From positions 310,001 through 374,000 of the forward strand of contig NZ_ULHE01000002.1 in the NCBI RefSeq assembly GCF_900519355.1: a DNA stretch of 64,000 bases, in the 5' to 3' direction. Positions 53,691-62,947 of this stretch are shown piece by piece. The notes below the pieces were generated by a model. The model was given only the letters and a program-made list of their open reading frames with translations. It did not search any database and was not told the origin of the DNA. Every line of letters starts with the position of its first letter. Within the stretch, counting starts at the first letter, position 1. A program made the position numbers and the translations under genes. This DNA is from Corynebacterium lactis. GTDB lineage: Bacteria; Actinomycetota; Actinomycetes; Mycobacteriales; Mycobacteriaceae.

Positions 53691-54923
53691 ATGCAGCGCA
53701 ATAACCAGCCTCTTAGCCCGTCGGACTTCGCCGCCGGTCAGCCGAGCACGTCCGATCCGTCGTCACGCCGTAGCCACGTCGCGCCCTTCCACGTAATGGA
53801 CGTGCTGGCGGCGGCGCAGGAGCGCCAGCGCACTCACGGCGACGCGCTGTTGCTCTGCGTTGGCCAGCCCGCGACGGCGGCTCCGCAAGGCGTGATTCGC
53901 CGGGCCCGCGCCGACCTGGAGGCGCAAGTTCTGGGCTACACGGCGGCGGTCGGCACGCCGGAGCTGCGGGGCACCATCGCGGACTGGCACCGCGACACCT
54001 ACGGCACCTCGACGACGGCGGAGGACGTCGTGATCACCACGGGCTCCTCCGGCGGTTTCGTGGCGCTATTCCTCGCGGCGCTCGACGCGGGCGACGATAT
54101 CGTGCTGGCCCGCCCCGGCTACCCGGCCTACCGCAATACGCTGCAGGCACTCGGCGCGAACATCATCGAGATCGACTGCGGCCCCGAGACCCGCTTCCAG
54201 CTCACTGTCGCGCACCTTGAAGCGCTGCCGCGCGTGCCGAAGGCAGTGATCGTCACCAGCCCGGACAACCCCACCGGCACCATCATCGACGCCGACGAGC
54301 TGCGCGCCATCGCGCAGTGGTGCGAAACCCACGGCTGCCTGCTCATTTCCGACGAAATCTACCACGGCATCACCTACGGCCGGCAGTGTTCCTCGGCGCG
54401 GGAGTTCTCCGACGCGGCGGTCGTCGTCGGCAGCGTGAGCAAGTATTTCTCGATGACCGGCTGGCGCATCGGCTGGCTGATCGTGCCGGAGTGGCTGCGC
54501 GCGCCGCTCGACCGACTGGAGGCCAACCTCACCGTCTGCCCGCCCGCGATCTCGCAGGCCGCGGCGGTGGAGGCGTTTAGCGCGGAGTCCCTGGCCGAGC
54601 TGAATTCGCACGTGGAGCGCTACGCCCGCAACCGCGACGTGCTGCTGGACGGCTTGCCCGCGGTGGGGCTTGGCAATATCGCCCCGCCGGACGGGGGCTT
54701 CTATATCTACGCCAATATCGCCGGGCTTTACGACGACCCCACAGCCGTCGACTCGATGGCGTGGGCTCGGGACCTGTTGGCGGCCACGGGAGTGGCCGTC
54801 GCCCCCGGCATCGACTTCGATACCGAGCACGGCCACGAGTGGGTGCGCCTGTGCTTCGCCGGCCAGACTGCCGAGATGGAGGAGGCCGTGCGCCGCATCG
54901 GCGCTTTTACGGGCAGGAGCTAG
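53691..54923 (+). CDS. Class I/II PLP-dependent aminotransferase
   Basis: 410 residues. The PLP lysine is in VVGSVSKYFSMTGWRIGW, the phosphate loop in TTGSSGGFVALFLA, SPDNPTGTII and SDEIYHGITYG follow the family order, and the C-terminal Arg is in WVRLCFAG. The ATG at 53691 has AGGAG 6 bases upstream. A long Ser/Gln-rich N terminus precedes the fold. Substrate not predictable; aspartate or aromatic types are similar. Confidence 0.92.
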   Translation: MQRNNQPLSPSDFAAGQPSTSDPSSRRSHVAPFHVMDVLAAAQERQRTHGDALLLCVGQPATAAPQGVIRRARADLEAQVLGYTAAVGTPELRGTIADWHRDTYGTSTTAEDVVITTGSSGGFVALFLAALDAGDDIVLARPGYPAYRNTLQALGANIIEIDCGPETRFQLTVAHLEALPRVPKAVIVTSPDNPTGTIIDADELRAIAQWCETHGCLLISDEIYHGITYGRQCSSAREFSDAAVVVGSVSKYFSMTGWRIGWLIVPEWLRAPLDRLEANLTVCPPAISQAAAVEAFSAESLAELNSHVERYARNRDVLLDGLPAVGLGNIAPPDGGFYIYANIAGLYDDPTAVDSMAWARDLLAATGVAVAPGIDFDTEHGHEWVRLCFAGQTAEMEEAVRRIGAFTGRS

Positions 54924-54956
54924 GCGGGGGCCTTGCCGGCCCGGCGCGCCCGCTTC

Positions 54957-56167
54957 CTACCCGCAGGTCAGGTCGAAGGTTTCGTCCTGGGCCAGCGGTT
55001 CGGCGGCGGAAATCTCGTCGGAGTAGTCGACCTTCAGCTGCGTGTAGACGTCCAGGTTGTAGCCGCAGGAGCGCTGCCTGGTCGCGGTGACCTTGACGGG
55101 CAGTTGCTTGCGCTGGCCCTCGGCGCAGTTCGGGTCGCAGGTGTTGATCCACGCCTGGCCGGTGGCGGTGGCCTCCGGGGAATTCCAGCCCGACCACTGC
55201 AGTCCATCCAGCATGTAGTTGTTGTCGGCGCAGGCCAGCGACAGGTTTTCCGGCCCGCCGACGCCGGTGACGTGCACACAGCCGACGATGCCCGCGGCGG
55301 CGACGGTGGTCTCCACGCCGGGGCCGACAAGCCCCCGCACGCTGACCAACTGGCCGGTGGAGGGGATCAGCGAGAACTCCAGCGCCTCCGTCCCGTCCTC
55401 GGCGCGCCTGAGGGTGACCAGCGAGTCCTCGCCGCCGCTCGTGCCCTCCTTCGTGGAGGTGACCTCGGTGCCGGGAAGACCCGCGAGCAGGTCGTAGGCC
55501 TCGCGCTGCCGCTCGGCGCGCAGGCCCGGCGTGAGCAGCACGGCCAGCGCCCCGCGCGCGGTCTGCGCCGGCTCCTTTCCAAACCGCTTGCCGACGAACG
55601 CCCCTGCACTGCCCGCCGCGTCGATGTCGGCGGCGGCGATGCGCCCCTGGCGGGCCAGCGCGTCGCGCAGTTCGGTGTTCTCGGGCCGTCGACGGTGGTG
55701 TCGGCTGTGACTGCGCCCGCGGCATCGGTGAGGAATACCGAGGTCATGGACGTATCTCCCAGACGGTCGACCCGGCGCAGGTAGTCGCTGCTGGTCGGGG
55801 ACGACGGCGCTGCCTTGCCCGCGGAGGCCTGCGCCGCCGTGGCCAGGAGCTCCTGCGCCGTGGCCCGCTGCTGGGTGCCCGGTAGCACGGAGACGGATAC
55901 GACCAGCAGCGCCGCGACGCCGGCGGCGACCAGCGCGAGGGACCCGACGCGCCACCGACCAGCGCGGCCCCGGCGCAGAGCTTGCGCCTGCGATGCCTGA
56001 GTGATCCCAGCCTGTGCCCGTCCCGTTTCTGAATCGGCCCCGAGGTCGTCGCGGGCCAGCAACGCCGCCAGGGTTTCGTCGGCACGCGCCTGCTCGCTGG
56101 CGGTGAGCTCGGTGTCGGGCACGGGGTTGGCGCGGCGGAGCTGGAAGAAGACGTCTTCGTTGCTCAT
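54957..56167 (-). CDS. Membrane anti-sigma-like protein (CU044_5270 type), frame interrupted
   Basis: About 403 residues: cytoplasmic N domain of about 70 residues starting MSNEDVFFQLRRANPVPDTE, one transmembrane helix (VGSLALVAAGVAALLVVSV, about 75-93), an outer domain starting QELLATAAQASAG, and four Cys near the end. The frame changes near 55690, compatible with one missing base. Its start overlaps the sigma gene stop by ATGA. Such proteins regularly accompany ECF sigma factors, so an anti-sigma or sensor role is likely. Confidence 0.78.
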
Positions 56168-56709
56168 CGGTTGTTGACCTTCCAATCGTGCTGGGCCTTA
56201 TTGTGCGGGGCCTTCGTGGCCGGAGGTTCCCCATCCAGGCGGAGGGCTTCTTCGAGGCGCTTGCGCGCGCGGTGGAGGCGGACCCGGGCCGTCGCGGGGG
56301 ACACCTGCAAGGCGACGGCCATCTGCTCGGGGGAGAGGGCTTCCCAGGTGTGCAGTCGGAGCACCTCCTGGTCGGCCTCGGCGAGCGTGGCCAGGGCGTC
56401 GAGAATCCTCATCGGGCCGGTGACAATCTCCTCGGCGGACTGGGCGGCCTGCCCGGTGCGGGAGTGCACGCTGATCAGTTCGCTGTCACGGGAGTTGTCG
56501 CGGTCACGGCCGCGGTAGTGCTCCAGGATGACGTTGTGCGCGATGCCGTAGAGCCAGGGCAGGTGGTTTCCCTGGGGAGGCCAGCCGCGCCACGCGCGCG
56601 CGAAAACCTCCGCGCAGAGGTCTTCGGCAATCTGGCCGTCGGAGCGGCGGCGCAGGTAGGCGAGGACGGCGCGGTAGTTTTCGCGGTAGCTCAGTTCAAA
56701 TTCGTGCAC
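56164..56709 (-). CDS. ECF sigma factor
   Basis: 181 residues. Region 2: YRAVLAYLRRRSDGQIAEDLCAEVFARAWRGW (56570-56670), with an unusual NHLPWLYGIAHNVILEHYRGR. Region 4: TLAEADQEVLRLHTWEALSP then EQMAVALQVSPATARVRLHRARKRL. It sits 40 bases after the lipoprotein gene and overlaps the membrane partner. Autoregulation from a promoter upstream of the lipoprotein is plausible. Confidence 0.9.
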   Translation of the reverse strand: MHEFELSYRENYRAVLAYLRRRSDGQIAEDLCAEVFARAWRGWPPQGNHLPWLYGIAHNVILEHYRGRDRDNSRDSELISVHSRTGQAAQSAEEIVTGPMRILDALATLAEADQEVLRLHTWEALSPEQMAVALQVSPATARVRLHRARKRLEEALRLDGEPPATKAPHNKAQHDWKVNNR

Positions 56710-56749
56710 GTTAACAATTCAGTGTATTCGGCGCCGATACTCAGGCGCG

Positions 56750-57318
56750 CTACTTCGCGGTGTGGTCGCCGTTTCCGCCGGAGTTGAAGGTGATGGTCCC
56801 GGTCGCGCCGGAGTCACACGTGACGGTCGCGGTGTGGTAGCCGTCGGCGGGGCGACCCCAATCTGATCCGGAGCGGTGATGTAGCCAATCAGCTCGCCCA
56901 TGTCGGCAGCCGGGCTCATGTCGACGACCTTCTTGTCCAGCGAGGTCGTCAGCTTGGCGTGAGTGTCGGACCCGCCGCAGGGGGAGGAGATCATGATTTC
57001 GGCGCCCGGCTTGAGCAGGTCGTGAACCGTGATCTTCAGGTTCCCGTCGGTCTTGGTGTACGGGATCGCCGGGCCTTCGGACTCGGTGGCTGCCTGCTCG
57101 ATGGAGGTGACTGGAGCGGAGGCGGCGCTCGAGGCGGTTGGGGACTGCGCGGAATCCTTCTCATTCGACGGCGAGCACGCGGTCAGCGCGCCGACGGACA
57201 GCAGTCCGACGGCGCCGAAGGTCAGGGCCCCACGAGCGGCGCGAGCGAGTGCTGTGCGGCCGAGCGCGTTGTGCGAGGAACGGGTGGACAGCGGGGACAG
57301 TGCGGTGACGTGACGCAT
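56750..57318 (-). CDS. Lipoprotein upstream of the ECF sigma gene, frame interrupted
   Basis: About 189 residues. The signal ends in LTAC SPSNEK; a Ser/Ala linker leads to a beta domain with a Cys pair (SSPCGGSDTH and VTCDSGATG). The primary frame runs into Pro/Thr/Arg-rich nonsense after APDQIG near 56862. Shifting by one base gives WGRPADGYHTATVTCDSGAT and a stop at 56750, far more protein-like. The domain is not recognised. Confidence 0.65.
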
Positions 57319-57604
57319 TGGAATGGCTCCTTCGAGTGCTTTTGGTTGTGGTGTCCTTCCCGGGCGCCGGAGGAAGGCGGCGCCGAAAAGGAACTGTCAC
57401 TTGGTATGTGCAAAAACCATCGAGTTTGTTACAGCGCGCGGAAAAGTTTTTGGAAATTTTCTCTACGGGCAGGTCAGTGATGCCAAAACCCGAAATAGGT
57501 TTAAGAATAAAACTTTAGGGGTGTCCAACACTTATTGTCGCAGTCCAGGGGCGCGGAGTAGCGTGAACAAGTGAATTTACCGTCCACCGGTTAAAGGATA
57601 TTAC

Positions 57605-59032
57605 GTGTTGACCACGACTTTTATCATTCTTGCCATTGTGGTGATTACCGCGTTGGCGTTTGATTTCACGAACGGTTTTCATGACACCGCCAACGCGATG
57701 GCCACGTCGATTGCCACGGGTGCGCTAAGGCCGGTGGTCGCCGTCGCATTCTCCGCCGCCTTCAACCTGATCGGCGCGTTCCTGTCGGTGCATGTCGCCG
57801 CGACGGTGGCGTCGGGAATTGTGAACCTGAACTCCTACGACCTCACCAGCGTCGGGGGCTCCGCGCCTGCCGACGGCCCGGCGCTCCTGATGGTCGTCTT
57901 CGCGGGGCTCGTCGGCGGCATCCTGTGGAACCTCTTTACCTGGTTGCTGGGCCTGCCGTCGAGCTCCTCGCACGCCCTGTTCGGCGGCCTCATCGGCGCG
58001 GCACTCGCGGCGATGGGAATGTCGGGCGTGGCCTGGTCGTCGATTATTGGCAAGATTATCCTGCCCGCGCTGGTCTCCCCGATCATCGCGGGTTCGGTGT
58101 CCGCGCTGGGTACCTTCATGGTCTATTGGATTACCAACACGATCCCGACTGGCGTGAAGAACCACCACTTCAAGCGCGGCCAGGTGGTCACCGCGGGCCT
58201 GGTCTCCCTGGCTCACGGCGCGGGCGACGCGCAAAAGACGATGGGCGTGATTTTCCTGGCACTGGTCGCGGCGGGTGGCGCGAACCCGGAGGCCCGCATC
58301 CCGACCTGGGTGATTGTGGCCTGTGCTCTGGCCATCGCGATGGGCACGCTCTCCGGCGGCTGGCGCGTGATCCGCACCCTGGGCAAGGGCCTGGTGGACA
58401 TCGAGCCCCCGCAGGGGCTCGCCGCCGACGCCTCCTCGGCCGCGATTATCCTGACCTCGGCGGCCGGCGGCATGGCGCTGTCGACGACACACGTGTCCAC
58501 CGGCTCGATCTTGGGCACGGGCCTTGGTAAGAAGGGCGCGTCGGTGCGCTGGGGCGTGGCGATGCGCATGGTCTCCGCGTGGCTGATCACGCTGCCGTGT
58601 GCGGCCTTCGTCGGCTTCGTGACCTGGTGGATCGCCACGGGAGTCTCCGCGTTTAGCTCGCCGGTGGTCGGCGTGATTGTGGACTTCGTCCTCCTCATCG
58701 CGATGACCGTCCTCATTATCGTGCGCTCGCGCATGAACCCGGTCGACGCCTCCAACGTCGCTGACGAGTGGTCCGGTGACACCGAGTCGGTCGACTCCTC
58801 GATCGCGGCGCAGTCCGCCAGCGCTGCTACCGCCGACGGCGGGGTTGTCGCAGGGGCCGGGGCGATGCCCGCACCTGGCATCGAGTCGACCATCGGCACT
58901 GTACTTGCCGACGCCATTGACCACGGCCCAGGGAACGCAGGAAAAGCGGGCAACGCGGGCTACGCGGACGCCGGCGCGTCGGAAAGTGGCGGGGCGTTCG
59001 CCACTGGCAGCAACGAGAAGCGGGAAGGCTAG
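57605..59032 (+). CDS. pit: Inorganic phosphate transporter, Pit family
   Basis: 475 residues, about ten transmembrane helices. The family repeats are DFTNGFHDTANAMATSIATGAL near the N terminus and VSLAHGAGDAQKTMGVI with TTHVSTGSILG in the second half; both GHDTANA-like signatures are intact. A hydrophilic Ala/Gly-rich tail of about 90 residues ends the protein. The start codon is GTG/TTG at 57605 after a weak ribosome site. It forms an operon with the next gene. Confidence 0.92.
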   Translation: MLTTTFIILAIVVITALAFDFTNGFHDTANAMATSIATGALRPVVAVAFSAAFNLIGAFLSVHVAATVASGIVNLNSYDLTSVGGSAPADGPALLMVVFAGLVGGILWNLFTWLLGLPSSSSHALFGGLIGAALAAMGMSGVAWSSIIGKIILPALVSPIIAGSVSALGTFMVYWITNTIPTGVKNHHFKRGQVVTAGLVSLAHGAGDAQKTMGVIFLALVAAGGANPEARIPTWVIVACALAIAMGTLSGGWRVIRTLGKGLVDIEPPQGLAADASSAAIILTSAAGGMALSTTHVSTGSILGTGLGKKGASVRWGVAMRMVSAWLITLPCAAFVGFVTWWIATGVSAFSSPVVGVIVDFVLLIAMTVLIIVRSRMNPVDASNVADEWSGDTESVDSSIAAQSASAATADGGVVAGAGAMPAPGIESTIGTVLADAIDHGPGNAGKAGNAGYADAGASESGGAFATGSNEKREG

Positions 59033-59041
59033 GTAGTTGTC

Positions 59042-59344
59042 ATGACTGCAGCAGAGATTGTCGCCGCGATTGTCCGCGTGGCAGGGCTGGCGCTGGTGTT
59101 CGGCGCGGGTATTCCGATTCTGTTCTCCCTGGGCATGCGCTGCATGGTCGGCGACCCGATCCGGGACGAAAACGGCGTGGTGATTGGTGACACGCCGGCC
59201 TCTCCGCAGATGAAGGTGCTCGGCTGGACGGTCTATGCGGTGCTGGTCGCCCTGATTATCGTGGCGATCACCTGGCTGGCGAAGGACACCCTGAATCACT
59301 ACTTCGGCTGGAACCTGTTCCCGGGTCTGTCGAGCAAGCATTAG
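59042..59344 (+). CDS. Small two-helix membrane protein after pit
   Basis: 100 residues; hydrophobic helices at about 5-30 and 60-82 around a short polar loop with GDPIRDENGVVIGD. It starts 9 bases after the pit stop and is likely a partner or modulator of the transporter. Not otherwise recognised. Confidence 0.75.
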   Translation: MTAAEIVAAIVRVAGLALVFGAGIPILFSLGMRCMVGDPIRDENGVVIGDTPASPQMKVLGWTVYAVLVALIIVAITWLAKDTLNHYFGWNLFPGLSSKH

Positions 59345-59373
59345 GTCGCCGAGCGCCGTGTCGAGGCGCCGAA

Positions 59374-59420
59374 AGTTAACTGCAGGTTAACGGAAATCGA
59401 ACACAAGTACTTGTAATTGA
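59374..59420. promoter_or_regulatory. Palindromes before the small gene
   Basis: GTTAAC-TGCAG-GTTAAC (about 59374-59391) and CAAGTACTTG (about 59404-59413) are both symmetrical and lie in the 226-base gap before the 51-residue gene. They may be operators. Confidence 0.35.
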
Positions 59421-59570
59421 GTACGATTGAGGCTACGCTGACTAACTCACAAGCTTCAATCGCGATTTTGCGTACGTCTCAAACAGGGATTTTGCCGAAT
59501 TTCGGTTGGAGAACACCAAGTAGTTTCCAAAGAGTTTGAAAACTAGAGATTCAAAGAGAGGTGACCTCGA

Positions 59571-59726
59571 ATGAACGCATTCAATGAAGTTCTTGACACT
59601 CTGTCCTCGACGTTTAAGGGGGACACCAACACCGGCCTCGACGTCCTCGAGTCCGCGCCGCTGGCGCCCCTGGTGGCCAAGGCCATCGTCGAAGCAGAAG
59701 ATATCGACCACCGCGCGGCGGCCTAG
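59571..59726 (+). CDS. Conserved-looking 51-residue protein
   Basis: Starts MNAFNEVLDTLSSTFKGDTN and ends in an acidic helix with DHRAAA. AGAGAGG 9 bases before the ATG is a strong ribosome site. It contains VLESAPLAPLVAKAIVEAED, which looks like an amphipathic helix pair. Codon use is high-GC and host-like. No family recognised; the signal structure argues for a real gene. Confidence 0.6.
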   Translation: MNAFNEVLDTLSSTFKGDTNTGLDVLESAPLAPLVAKAIVEAEDIDHRAAA

Positions 59727-59762
59727 CAACCGCGCGGCGGGCCCGCAGTGTGGCGGGCGGCG

Positions 59763-61106
59763 TTAAGCCAGGAACTCGCGCACCTGCTCCAGGTCCTTAT
59801 CGCCGCGACCGGACAGGTTCACCAGCAGCAACAGCGGCTCGTCGGCATCGACGCCGAGCCCGCCCAGGCCGACCCCAGCATCCGTGCTCGGGTCGGCCTC
59901 GCGCATGCGGGCAATCTTCAGCGCCTGCGCCAGGGCGTGCGAGGACTCCATCGCCGGGATGATGCCCTCCATGCGGCTGAGCAGCTGGAAGGCCTCTAGC
60001 GCCTCGTCGTCGGTGATGCCGACGTAGGTGCCGCGGCCGTTTTCCTGCAGCATCGCGTGCTCCGGTCCGACCGAGGGGTAGTCCAGGCCGGCCGAGATCG
60101 AGTGCGAGGGTAGCACCTCGCCGTCGTCGGAAAGCATGACGAAGGAGCGCATGCCGTGCAGCACGCCCGTCTTGCCCGCGATGATTGGGGCGCCGTGGCG
60201 GTCGGTGTCCAGGCCCTCGCCGGCCGGCTCGACGCCGATCAGCTTCACGTCGGCGTCGTCGATGTAGTTGGCGAACGCGCCGATCGCGTTGGAGCCGCCA
60301 CCCACGGCGGCGATGACGGCGTCGGGAAGCCGGTTGTAGCGGGCCAGCATCTGTGCGCGGGACTCGGCCGAGATGACCTGCTGCAGCTCGCGGACGATGG
60401 TGGGGAAGGGGTGCGGGCCGGCGGCGGTGCCGAGTAGGTAGAAGGTGGAGTCCAGGGTCTGGCTCCACTCGACCAGGGCCTCGTCGATGGCGTCCTTCAG
60501 GGAGGAATCGCCGCTGGTGACGGCCACGACCTTCGCGCCCATCAGCTCCATGCGCTCGACGTTGGGGTGCTGGCGGGCGACGTCGTGCGCGCCCATGTAG
60601 ATCACACATTCCAGGCCGAGCAGGGCCGCGGCCATGGCGGTGGCGGTGCCGTGCTGGCCGGCGCCGGTCTCCGCAATCAGGCGGGTCTTGCCCATCCGCT
60701 TTGCCAAAAGCGCCTGGCCGAGCACGTTATTGCCCTTGTGGGCGCCGCCGTGGTTCAGATCCTCGCGCTTCAAAATGATCTTCGTGTTCGCGGTGGACAG
60801 ACGGCGGCATTCGTAAATCGGGGTCTCGCGGCCGAGGAAGTCGTGGCGCAGCTCTTCCAGCTCGTCGAGGAACTCCGGGTCGCTCATCGCCTCGACGTAG
60901 GCGGCCTCCAGCTCGTCGAGCGCGGGCAGGAGGAACTCCGGCACCTCCTGGCCGCCGAATCGCCCGAAGTAGGCGGGCAGCAGGGTCTCGCGGACCGTGC
61001 CCGCGCCCTCTACGCTTCCCGACGGCTGCCTGGTCGCCGTCGGGGCGGAGGCCCGCGCGATGGCCTCGGGGGTTGCGGTGTAGGCGGTCGCCTGCGAATC
61101 AGTCAT
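59763..61106 (-). CDS. trpB: Tryptophan synthase beta chain (solitary)
   Basis: 447 residues; condenses indole and serine to tryptophan. The PLP Lys is in [18 protein letters not shown], where the usual form has NHTGAHKINN. Also seen are [28 protein letters not shown] (60600-60690), the phosphate loop [11 protein letters not shown] and [17 protein letters not shown]. The N-terminal extension is about 50 residues. No trpA adjoins. I chose the ATG at 61106. It lies behind a Trp leader peptide and attenuator, so expression should follow tryptophan supply. It may be a second trpB that salvages indole. Confidence 0.93.
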   Translation of the reverse strand: MTDSQATAYTATPEAIARASAPTATRQPSGSVEGAGTVRETLLPAYFGRFGGQEVPEFLLPALDELEAAYVEAMSDPEFLDELEELRHDFLGRETPIYECRRLSTANTKIILKREDLNHGGAHKGNNVLGQALLAKRMGKTRLIAETGAGQHGTATAMAAALLGLECVIYMGAHDVARQHPNVERMELMGAKVVAVTSGDSSLKDAIDEALVEWSQTLDSTFYLLGTAAGPHPFPTIVRELQQVISAESRAQMLARYNRLPDAVIAAVGGGSNAIGAFANYIDDADVKLIGVEPAGEGLDTDRHGAPIIAGKTGVLHGMRSFVMLSDDGEVLPSHSISAGLDYPSVGPEHAMLQENGRGTYVGITDDEALEAFQLLSRMEGIIPAMESSHALAQALKIARMREADPSTDAGVGLGGLGVDADEPLLLLVNLSGRGDKDLEQVREFLA

Positions 61107-61198
61107 GGTGTTCAGGGCTCCTCGGTGGGGATGGGTGATCAAGGTCTAATGCTTTTGTTATTGCTGCATCAGTTCTTTGTGCCCTGCGGGCCCTGGGT

Positions 61199-61240
61199 AA
61201 AAAATTAGAGCCCGCGAGTTAGATAACTTCTGCGAGCTCT
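61199..61240 (-). terminator. trpB attenuator (intrinsic terminator)
   Basis: On the minus strand AGAGCTCGC (61240-61232) pairs with GCGGGCTCT (61215-61207), one G-U pair, followed by a six-T run around 61204-61199. It lies 93 bases before the trpB start and 58 after the leader peptide stop. Confidence 0.85.
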
Positions 61241-61290
61241 TCGATGCGGAGTGGGTTCCGCTGCGAAATGTTGTGGATGACGTCCTGGTT

Positions 61291-61332
61291 GGCTCGCTTA
61301 CTGAACGAGCCACCACCAGCGCCTCGGCGCTG
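61291..61332 (-). other. Leader hairpins overlapping the Trp codons
   Basis: GGCTCG/CGAGCC (61291-61311) and AGCGCC/GGCGCT (61319-61332) flank or overlap the three Trp codons. A ribosome stalled on those codons would cover the first stem, as required for attenuation control. Confidence 0.6.
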
Positions 61333-61363
61333 GCACAGGTGATGTGGGCAACATTGTCATCAT
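61298..61363 (-). CDS. trpL: trp leader peptide with three consecutive Trp
   Basis: A 21-residue open frame ending PAPRRWWWLVQ; the Trp codons are at 61316-61318, 61313-61315 and 61310-61312, four codons before the stop at 61298-61300. The ATG at 61363 is at the predicted transcription start, so it would be a leaderless message; ATGs at 61360 and 61354 are alternatives. Confidence 0.88.
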   Translation of the reverse strand: MMTMLPTSPVPAPRRWWWLVQ

Positions 61364-61370
61364 GAAATTT

Positions 61371-61399
61371 ACACTAATCGATGGTTTCGACTGTGACAA
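61371..61399 (-). promoter_or_regulatory. Promoter of trpL-trpB
   Basis: On the minus strand TTGTCA (61399-61394), 17-base spacer, TAGTGT (61376-61371). The first transcribed base should fall about 7 bases later, at or next to the leader ATG at 61363. Confidence 0.75.
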
Positions 61400-61522
61400 A
61401 AAGCAGGGGGAAAGGGACGGTGACAAAGGTTGTGGCGGAGGCTCCAGCGCCGGAGGCTCCAGCGGTGGAGGGGCGAGTGGAAGCCCCGGCGACGTGGACA
61501 AGTACACCGCTAAGGTCTAACG

Positions 61523-62947
61523 TTGCGCTGCGTGAGTACGTTGTCGCATGCGCGCACCAAGCCGGGGCGGGGCGTTCGCCCCACCACGTTGGTGGTGTCG
61601 TGTTACGCAGTGTTGATTACCGTGGGCACGGTGCTGCTGATGCTGCCCGTGTCCACCGCCTCTCAGGCGGTGACCAGCGGTAGCCACGAGGTTGGCAATT
61701 TCACCAGCTTTCCCGACGCCCTGTTCACGGCGACCTCTGCGGCCTGCCTGACGGGCCTGATTACCGTGGACACGCAGACGCACTGGTCGGGATTCGGGCA
61801 GTTCGTCATCATGATGCTGATCCAGCTCGGTGGCGTGGGCTTCATGACCATCGCCTCCCTCTTTGGCCTCTTCGTCGCAGGACGCCTGGGACTCAACCGC
61901 CGCGCCGGCGCCCGCGTCGAGGGCCGCGGCGTCGACATGGGTGAGATCTCCTGGGTGGTGAGGGCGACCATCACCTTCACCCTGGTCATCGAGTTGATTG
62001 TCGCCGTGGTCCTGACCATTCGCTTTCGCCTGAACTACGGATACGGGTGGGGGAGGGCCATCTGGGAGGGTATTTTCCACTCCATCTCGGGCTTCAACAA
62101 TGCCGGGTTTGCCCTCTACACGGATAACGTCATTGGCTTCCAGACCGACGCCTGGATCCTGTTGCCGCTGGCCTTCGCGCTGATCGTCGGCGGACTCGGC
62201 TTCCCCGTCCTGCTAGAGGCCTGGCGCCACTTAAAGAGCTGGCTCAGCCTGTGCACCCGCGGAAAGCTGCCGCGCCGCTGGTCGCTGACGACGCGATTTA
62301 CCATCAAGGGAACCGTCGCGCTTATCGCCGTCGGCACGCTCATGGTGGGCCTGGCGGAGTGGTACGGCGCGATGAAGGAGCTGTCGGTGCCGGCGAAGCT
62401 GCTCAACGCGTTCTTCGCGGGCGTGAGCCCAAGGACGGCCGGGTTCAACGCACTGGACTACGCGGACTTCCACCCGTCGACGCTGCTGGGCACGGACATC
62501 CTGATGTTCATCGGCGGCGGCTCCGGCGGTACCGCGGGTGGCGTGAAGATCACCACGGCCGCCGTCATCCTGGCGGCGGTCATCGCGGAGGTCCGCGGCG
62601 ACAACTCGGTGTCGGTCGCCAGGCGCCGGATTAACCCGCGCGTGCTGCGCCAGGCGCTGGTGATCCTGGCGTTCGGCCTGGGGCAGGTGCTGGTCGCCGT
62701 GCTGGCGATCTGCTTCCTGGCGCCGGAATTTTCCACCGACCAGATCCTTTTCGAGGTGATCAGCGCCTTCGCGACGGTGGGTCTGTCCACCGGAATCACC
62801 AGCTCTCTGCCGGTGGCAGCCCAATTTATTCTCATTATTCTGATGTTCGCCGGCCGCGTCGGCCCGATTGCGCTCGCGACCGTGCTGGCCGCGCGTTCCC
62901 AGCAGCGCATCTTTGAGTACCCGGAAGAGAGGCCTTTCATTGGCTAA
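61523..62947 (+). CDS. K+ uptake membrane subunit (TrkH/KtrB family)
   Basis: 474 residues with the four membrane-pore-membrane repeats. Selectivity Gly residues are visible in SAACLTGLITVD, SGFNNAGFALY, SPRTAGFNALD and FATVGLSTGIT. GGGSGGTAGGVKITT is the intramembrane gating loop. The TTG at 61523 has AAGG 7 bases upstream; the GTG at 61532 is the alternative. It overlaps the regulatory subunit gene by 8 bases. Confidence 0.92.
   Translation: MRCVSTLSHARTKPGRGVRPTTLVVSCYAVLITVGTVLLMLPVSTASQAVTSGSHEVGNFTSFPDALFTATSAACLTGLITVDTQTHWSGFGQFVIMMLIQLGGVGFMTIASLFGLFVAGRLGLNRRAGARVEGRGVDMGEISWVVRATITFTLVIELIVAVVLTIRFRLNYGYGWGRAIWEGIFHSISGFNNAGFALYTDNVIGFQTDAWILLPLAFALIVGGLGFPVLLEAWRHLKSWLSLCTRGKLPRRWSLTTRFTIKGTVALIAVGTLMVGLAEWYGAMKELSVPAKLLNAFFAGVSPRTAGFNALDYADFHPSTLLGTDILMFIGGGSGGTAGGVKITTAAVILAAVIAEVRGDNSVSVARRRINPRVLRQALVILAFGLGQVLVAVLAICFLAPEFSTDQILFEVISAFATVGLSTGITSSLPVAAQFILIILMFAGRVGPIALATVLAARSQQRIFEYPEERPFIG

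Noticed and set aside
61381..61683. Plus-strand frame starting MVSTVTKSRGKG before the K+ pore gene
   Set aside because: Ala/Pro-rich, overlaps the trpL promoter and the start of the pore gene in another frame; no evidence of translation.
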